From: Theodoxus fluviatilis
Taxonomy: Eukaryota > Mollusca > Gastropoda > Cycloneritida > Neritidae
DNA length: 12,500 nucleotides
NCBI GenBank assembly: GCA_034096865.1
Contig: JAWQFJ010017342.1
Span: 20,001 to 32,500, forward strand
Direction: 5' to 3'
Shown here: positions 8,065-12,500 of the stretch, piece after piece
How the letters are laid out: each line of letters begins with the position of its first letter
Position numbering within the stretch: the first letter of the stretch is position 1
Made by a program: the position numbers and the translations under genes
Notes under the pieces: generated by a model
What the model was told of the DNA's origin: nothing
Database searches by the model: none
What the model saw: the letters and a program-made list of their open reading frames with translations, nothing else

Positions 8065-8634
8065 CTTTCGTGTTGTAATTTTACGTTCTCACTCCAGCCT
8101 CAGCTCGCAATCTTCCCAGCAAACTCGTGAAACCCTAGCGTGCGTCGACACACATTTCCTCATTTACAATAATGAAACAATTTATTCTGAACAGTGTTTT
8201 TTTAAAACAAAAATGCAATTTAAATGTATCGTGTTCATGGCATCAGATAAAACTAGCTTTGTCCACACTGTCAACAGATGCTTCGGCGTGTAGGTGCGTC
8301 GACCCGCATTTCCATTTTTAAAATGTAGGAGCTTTCACGACCTATTGATGCATTCGACATACAGCTTTGATAAATTTATGCTGTTCATAGCTTACAATTT
8401 TTTTGAATGGGTTTCTAGTATCCCAAAATACAGCGTTTTCTGTGCGAACCGTAGACAGCAATGACGGCTTAACTCGCTGTTACTACGGCTGTACTCATGG
8501 ATGCTGGCTGAAGTAGAAGAAGGGTTGTTTTACTACATGGTTCCTTTGGAAGGAACCACCATTTTTGACTCATGCAATCCTTAGTAGTGATTTTTACATC
8601 AAAAGTTGACACTTACTCACAAAGAAAGGCGTAA
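8065..8634. other. Interior non-coding part of the Harbinger-like element
   Basis: On the minus strand this is upstream of the transposase fragment. It is AT-rich, with two similar blocks, gtgcgtcgacacacatttcc (about 8141-8160) and gtgcgtcgacccgcatttcc (about 8292-8311), and a 7-bp hairpin ggttcct/aggaacc at 8539-8557. It may hold transposase-binding or promoter sequence. No ORF is supported. Confidence 0.5.
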
Positions 8635-8692
8635 CTTCCCTCTCATGCATACGGCCCCTGGTGAGTTACATCAACACACGTACGAGAGAGAG

Positions 8693-8760
8693 AAAACGAA
8701 CGAACGAACGAACGAAACATTTATTGCGTAGGCCTTCTCCAGGCCTGTTGCAAAATTATA
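8693..8760 (-). mobile_element. Possible retroposon 3' tail
   Basis: Read on the minus strand: gcaacaggcctggagaagg, then AATAAATG, then a (TTCG)n tail, plus-strand (CGAA) at about 8696-8716. A poly(A) signal followed by a short tandem tail is typical of many LINE and SINE 3' ends. The body should lie at higher coordinates, but I see no recognisable body before the palindrome at 8904. Confidence 0.35.
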
Positions 8761-9019
8761 TACATCAAAAGGACAAAATTAATTGGACATGTTTTCCAAG
8801 ACTGGCAACCAGTCTTGATCGAGGCGCGTACGCGGAGACAAGCGAGAGTCGTGCAACGACACGCGAATCATGGCTTCCGTGCTGTCCGCCTTGGCTGCTG
8901 CCGTGTAGCGTGGAAAATAGTAACCCGTGGAAAACAGTAACGGAAGTCATCGCAGAGTTATCTGCGAGGGATTTTCTGAAAATTCAACTCTAAAAAGAGA
9001 CGGCACCCGCCACTCCGCC

Positions 9020-9361
9020 TGACTGACTTGGCACGCCCGGGGAGTTATGCTAAGATCCGGCCGCGTAAATATATCTGCGTTTTGTGACAAACGTCTTTCT
9101 CGGCGGTACTGTACTCCATGCACCTTAACGGTGCGCGTGATTCGGGTGTAATCTTAAGCTAAACGACGTTTATTGGCGCTGCTGAAATGGTCGAAGTCGG
9201 AAACATTCGGAACGTCGTTTAGCTTAAGATTACACCCGAATCACGCGCACCGTTAAGGTGCATGGAGTACAGTACCGCCGAGCAAGACGTTTGTCACAAA
9301 ACGCAGATATATTTACGCGGCCGGATCTTAGCATAACTCCCCGGACGTGCCAAGTCAGTCA
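9020..9361. repeat. Inner palindrome, 151-bp arms with 40-bp loop
   Basis: 9020-9170 pairs with 9211-9361. I find two mismatches in 151 bases: cgcc/cgtc near the outer end, and gtctttctcg/gtcttgctcg. The loop is 9171-9210. The arms start tgactgacttggcacg on both sides. The form suits a snap-back MITE, but no target-site duplication is visible (ccgcc on the left, acggt on the right). The high arm identity means a recent origin or ongoing conversion. Confidence 0.95.
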
Positions 9362-9590
9362 ACGGTCGCGTTTTATAAAACCAGACTACAAACAGACTAC
9401 AGGGAGGTGACTCCCATATTATTTCCGGCAGGGGAGACGGCTTTACAGGGGGAAAAACTTTTTTGAACGCTACATCATGTGTTAAACTACACAAATGCAC
9501 CAAAACCTCGTAAAGCAACTAATGCGTCGTTTGTCGGAATATATTCCATGCGAAGAACAGGTGCAGGAGCGGTAAATTGCATAAAGCACG
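9362..9590. other. Asymmetric segment within the nested palindrome
   Basis: No gene. It contains a small ttttataaaa palindrome near 9370-9379 and a poly-T/A-rich stretch. It has no counterpart on the left side of the palindrome. Confidence 0.5.
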
Positions 9591-9621
9591 TCCCTCGCAG
9601 ATCACTCTGCGATGACTTCCG

Positions 9622-10185
9622 TTACTGTTTTCCACGGGTTACTATTTTCCACGCTACATGCCGTCTCAGGGTTGGTCTGTCGCCATCGCCATGGCTACTG
9701 CCGCACTCAGGGTCTCGGACAGGGGCTGTGTCTGGTGGATGGGCTTGCATAGGTAGTCTGGGGGTAGCAGGCCATTGTTCCTCTCTCCTGTCGGAACAGG
9801 ACGGAATGGGGCGATCAGATGGGGAGCTGACAACACGGCCACCCCTGATCCCCTCCGCGTCCCGCTCCGCAGCCCTCACTTCAGGGAAGGTGGCGAGACA
9901 CGACTGGGCAGATGCACTCCTGCGCCTTATCTCCTGCAGTACCTCCTTCACACCATCTGGAAGATCATCATCCACGGGAGCACTGTCAGTGGGGACTGGA
10001 GACGGATGATAGTCTGTCAAACCGCTCGAGTTTTTCATCTCGACGACCTCGGCGGGATTGTCTCTCACTCCACGCTGATCACCCGTCGAGAGGTCACAAG
10101 TCAGGTGTGAAAGGTCACAATCTGCCATGGCCGTATGATGTGTTCCGGTGATATCTACGGTGGGAGCACTCTGCGCGCGCTTCAT
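9622..10185 (-). CDS. Unrecognised ORF or exon entering palindrome arm
   Basis: A 187-codon minus-strand ORF starts at ATG 10185 (MKRAQSAPTVDITGTHHTA...) and ends at TAA 9622. The middle holds a helix-like DDDLPDGVKEVLQEIRRRS segment, and the C-terminal half is rich in Arg, Pro, Ser, Asp and Glu, as in a disordered protein. The composition is more protein-like than the overlapping plus-strand frame (9479-10009). The last 12 or so codons lie inside the outer palindrome arm, so either the reading end is fortuitous or the duplication captured a gene's 3' end. In-frame TGA lies just upstream of the ATG; possible acceptors (cag, tag) occur near the start. No family recognised; a mobile-element protein is possible. 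Confidence 0.3.
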   Translation of the reverse strand: MKRAQSAPTVDITGTHHTAMADCDLSHLTCDLSTGDQRGVRDNPAEVVEMKNSSGLTDYHPSPVPTDSAPVDDDLPDGVKEVLQEIRRRSASAQSCLATFPEVRAAERDAEGIRGGRVVSSPSDRPIPSCSDRREEQWPATPRLPMQAHPPDTAPVRDPECGSSHGDGDRPTLRRHVAWKIVTRGKQ

Positions 10186-10255
10186 GCAGCCCAACAGACG
10201 GGTAAGTCATACGAATGTTATTTGACTCACGGTGCTGTTCAGCTCGTCGCTTGTA

Positions 10256-10258
<3 letters not shown>

Positions 10259-10298
<40 letters not shown>
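10259..10298 (+). repeat. (GA)n microsatellite
   Basis: About 20 GA units, uninterrupted. Confidence 0.97.
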
Positions 10299-10300
<2 letters not shown>

Positions 10301-10344
10301 TTACTTCACAGTATATTGTCGCTTGCGACAGGCAATCACCACAG

Positions 10345-10414
10345 GAGTAGTAGTAGTAGCAGCAGCAGTAGTAGTAGTAGTAGCAGCAGCAGTAGTAGTA
10401 GTAGTAGCAACAGC

Positions 10415-10464
<50 letters not shown>

Positions 10465-10558
10465 CAACAGCAGTAGTAGTAGTAGTAATGATGGTGGTGG
10501 TACTAGTAGTGGTGGTGGTGGTAGATGTAGTAGTAGTTGTAGTAGTAGTAGTAATAAC

Positions 10559-10641
<83 letters not shown>

Positions 10642-10663
10642 CAGTATTGGTAGTAGTTATTGC

Positions 10664-10695
<32 letters not shown>

Positions 10696-10710
10696 ATGAT
10701 GTTGGTGTTG
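10345..10710 (+). repeat. (AGT)n complex followed by (CTG)n and (ATG)n
   Basis: AGT trinucleotides are broken by cag, caac, ggt and gat variants. The longest pure run is about 27 units (10559-10639). It ends in CTG units (10661-10685) and ATG/TGA units (10686-10700). Long frames across it give poly-Val, poly-Ser or poly-Tyr and are not genes. Confidence 0.97.
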
Positions 10711-10975
10711 ATGTTATGATGTTGCTGCGCTGTTGCTAATTCTGTTGCTGCAGTCATCGTCGTTTCTGTTGTCGTCCTCATCACTGATGCTGTTTACGAC
10801 TTTGTGGCAATACTGAAACGCCCGATGAAATTTCATTCTACGTTGTAACAAAAGGGATCGACAAGAAAATATAGTTTTACAAAACCAGTTTGCTCTTGTA
10901 ACTTCCATTCGCATCGCTAACTTCAACTTCTCTGTCCAACCGTCGTTTCCTTTATAATGAAGACTAAATGTATTC
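10711..10975. other. Interval before the LINE
   Basis: No supported gene. In the LINE frame there are stops at 10955-10957 and 10958-10960, so the recognisable LINE coding begins at or just after 10976. Confidence 0.5.
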
Positions 10976-12403
10976 ATGACTAATGTGTTTGCTCGTTATA
11001 CTGACCTGAAAACTGCTGTAGTCATACCCTTGATCAAAAAGCCCTCCCTAGACAAGAATCAGCTTAAGAACTATAGACCAGTTTCGAATCTACCCTTCAT
11101 TTCCAAAATTCTCGAAAAAGTAGTCCTCAGTCAACTTCTGTCTCACCTTGAAGCTAATGACCTCTGCAACCCTCTTCAGTCAGCGTATAGAGCTGGCCAC
11201 AGCACCGAGACTCTTCTGCTCCGTGTTGTAAATGACATTCTCTCTGCTCTGGATGATGATAAACTCTCTGTTCTGCTTCTCCTGGATAACTCGGCCGCTT
11301 TCGATACCATTGATCACTGTGTTCTTCTGTCTCGTCTTGAAACTGTCTTCGGCATTCGCTCCACAGCTCTTCAGTGGTTCCAGTCTTACCTCCATGACCG
11401 TACACAGTATGTGTCTGTCAACAACATATCTTCTCCTTCTTCTCCTCTGCTTTTTGGCGTCCCTCAGGGTTCGGTGCTTGGGCCAGTTCTCTTTGTACTG
11501 TACACTACTCCTCTATCAACTGTCATACGACAACACGCAGTCAATCACCACCTATTTGCAGATGACACACAACTCCAACAATCATGCAAGCCTTCAGAAA
11601 TCCTAGCATTGGTACACACCTTTGAAAACTGTTCTTCTGACATCAAGTCCTGGATGTCTACAAACAAATTAAAGTTGAACGCTGAAAAAACTGAAGCCCT
11701 TCTCTTCTCTGGATCAACTGCTGTAACCCCAACTCCTCCTTCCACTATCACAATAGGTTCTAGTGACATCTCTTTTTCTGCCAGTGCCAGAAACCTCGGT
11801 TTCATCATGGACTCTAGCATGTCAATGAAACAACACATAGCTGCAGTATGTCAGACCTGCTACTTCCAGATCAGAAGAATTAGTTCTATCAGAAAATTTC
11901 TCACAGTAGATGCTACTAAAACTCTGGTCACTTCCTGCATTCTGTCCAGATTAGATTATTGCAACTCTCTTTTGATAGGCTGCCCTGACTCTACTCTCCA
12001 ACCTCTGCAGAAAGTCCAACACTGTGCCGCCCGCCTCATTTTTAGAGCGCGTCACCGACAACCCTGCACTCCTCTCATGAAAGATCTCCACTGGCTGCCT
12101 GTTTCTGAACGTATCAAGTATAAGATTGCATGTCTCTGCTACAACATCATCTCTGAATCTGCACCTGCCTATCTCTCTGATCTGGTCTCTCTGTACACCC
12201 CTTCTCGCTCACTCCGCTCTTCTGCTGACACTCGACTCCTCCGCCAAGGTCGCTTCAAGCGCAGAACTCATGGCTTTCGCTCTTTCTCATACTATGGCCC
12301 TCAACTGTGGAATTCTCTCCCTCACAATATCCGACACTCTACCTCCATCTCTTCCTTCAAATCCAACCTCAAAACCTACCTTTTTCAGCAATATTACTTG
12401 TGA
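10976..12403 (+). CDS. CR1/L2-type LINE reverse transcriptase (5'-truncated)
   Basis: A 475-codon uninterrupted ORF for the reverse transcriptase of a non-LTR retrotransposon. Such an enzyme copies the LINE's RNA into nicked target DNA. Residues 32-39 are NYRPVSNL. Motif A is LLLDNSAAFDTIDH at 101-114 (D104, D110), where the usual form has Leu rather than Asn after the first Asp. Motif B is GVPQGSVLGP at 161-170, and motif C is FADDTQL at 194-200 (D196, D197). A KLKLNAEKTE segment (231-240) follows. The C-terminal region (LHWLPVSERIKYK, then SFKSNLKTYLFQ) is typical of CR1/L2-like elements of the Jockey group. The apurinic-type endonuclease that should precede the RT is absent, so this is a 5'-truncated insertion. 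The ATG at 10976 is only the first Met in frame; LINE homology is clear from about residue 10. No stops or frameshifts, so it is young. Confidence 0.93.
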   Translation: MTNVFARYTDLKTAVVIPLIKKPSLDKNQLKNYRPVSNLPFISKILEKVVLSQLLSHLEANDLCNPLQSAYRAGHSTETLLLRVVNDILSALDDDKLSVLLLLDNSAAFDTIDHCVLLSRLETVFGIRSTALQWFQSYLHDRTQYVSVNNISSPSSPLLFGVPQGSVLGPVLFVLYTTPLSTVIRQHAVNHHLFADDTQLQQSCKPSEILALVHTFENCSSDIKSWMSTNKLKLNAEKTEALLFSGSTAVTPTPPSTITIGSSDISFSASARNLGFIMDSSMSMKQHIAAVCQTCYFQIRRISSIRKFLTVDATKTLVTSCILSRLDYCNSLLIGCPDSTLQPLQKVQHCAARLIFRARHRQPCTPLMKDLHWLPVSERIKYKIACLCYNIISESAPAYLSDLVSLYTPSRSLRSSADTRLLRQGRFKRRTHGFRSFSYYGPQLWNSLPHNIRHSTSISSFKSNLKTYLFQQYYL

Positions 12404-12500
12404 ATTTGTTAGAATCCTGCCGCACCCCCCCCCCCCCCTCCTCTACCCCCACGTACATCTTGACATCTGTGTAAATATTTGTATAGTATATTGTCAGTCT
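10976..12500 (+). mobile_element. 5'-truncated LINE insertion with partial 3' UTR
   Basis: The reverse-transcriptase ORF is followed from 12404 by a non-coding 3' UTR with a run of 14 C (12425-12438) and an AT-rich end. The window stops before any poly(A) or tandem tail, so the 3' end and the target-site duplication cannot be defined. The 5' junction lies near 10976-11003, about 270 bases after the trinucleotide tract. Confidence 0.85.

Larger units (their letters stand above)
7648..8657 (-). mobile_element. PIF/Harbinger-like non-autonomous DNA transposon
   Basis: Terminal inverted repeats of 23 bases lie at 7648-7670 and 8635-8657. They begin GGGCCGTATGCATGAG and have one mismatch. The flanking triplets are CTA (7645-7647) and CTG (8658-8660), an imperfect 3-base target duplication of the length used by PIF/Harbinger elements. 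Inside, the minus strand keeps only an N-terminal transposase fragment. At 1,010 bases the element is far shorter than autonomous Harbingers, which carry a DDE nuclease and a Myb-like protein, so it must be moved in trans or be dead. Element boundaries are well supported; the superfamily is inferred. Confidence 0.75.
8904..9658. repeat. Nested palindrome, outer arms
   Basis: 8904-8971 and 9591-9658 (68 bases each) are reverse complements with one visible mismatch (gagtta against gagtga). They enclose a second, inner pair. The distance between outer and inner arms is unequal: 48 bases on the left (8972-9019) and 229 on the right (9362-9590), and those intervals do not match. So a once-symmetrical inverted duplication has lost or gained sequence on one side. 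Confidence 0.9.

Noticed and set aside
8661..8993. A 110-codon plus-strand ORF
   Set aside because: It starts in CGAA microsatellite and runs through the retroposon tail and palindrome arm.
9479..10009. A 176-codon plus-strand ORF
   Set aside because: It overlaps the more protein-like minus-strand frame and crosses the palindrome arm; no motif is visible.
10195..10206. Plus-strand splice donor at acgg|gtaagt
   Set aside because: It is a good match to the donor consensus, but no convincing plus-strand exon precedes it.
10215..10739. Poly-Val, poly-Ser or poly-Tyr proteins
   Set aside because: These are translations of AGT microsatellite in different frames.

Overview
The window looks like nuclear DNA from an invertebrate animal, probably a marine lophotrochozoan such as a mollusc. 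The reasons are long dinucleotide microsatellites, two minisatellites, a tRNA-derived SINE, a CR1/L2-type LINE, a Harbinger-like DNA transposon, and exon fragments bounded by GT splice donors. There are no operons, ribosome binding sites or bacterial gene density. The taxon is an inference from repeat style only.

Layout. 1-709: AT-rich repeat-like sequence, then a promoter-like cluster (two TGACGTCA boxes and a TATA-like box), then a broken exon. The exon ends in HCSCKAG at a GTAAGT donor and looks like the first half of a SWIM-type zinc finger; an in-frame TAA interrupts it. 688-1317: a large inverted repeat whose two arms both contain that exon-intron junction plus arrays of a 16-bp unit. 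1463-1690: a SINE with a Lys-like tRNA head. 1691-3455: mostly non-coding, with a (GA)n tract and one weak ORF. 3457-3592: (TG)n. 3661-4660: 26 copies of a 38-bp minisatellite. 5188-5437: six nearly identical copies of a 41-bp repeat. 5461-5595: pentanucleotide and degenerate satellite. 6247-6433 and 7050-7275: simple repeats. 7353-7613: a possible exon on the minus strand. 7648-8657: a 1,010-bp Harbinger-like element with matching 23-bp terminal inverted repeats and an N-terminal transposase remnant on the minus strand. 8693-8750: a possible retroposon tail. 8904-9658: a nested palindrome with a 151-bp near-perfect inner arm pair and a 68-bp outer arm pair. 9622-10185: an unrecognised minus-strand ORF that runs into the outer arm. 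10259-10710: (GA)n, a long (AGT)n complex, then (CTG)n and (ATG)n. 10976-12403: an uninterrupted 475-codon LINE reverse-transcriptase ORF, 5'-truncated, followed by the start of its 3' UTR.

The genes do not form one system. The only robust coding sequence is the LINE reverse transcriptase. The rest is a mosaic of mobile-element remnants, satellites and a few exon-like fragments. The most interesting structures are the SWIM exon caught in an inverted duplication, the nested palindrome, and the short Harbinger derivative.
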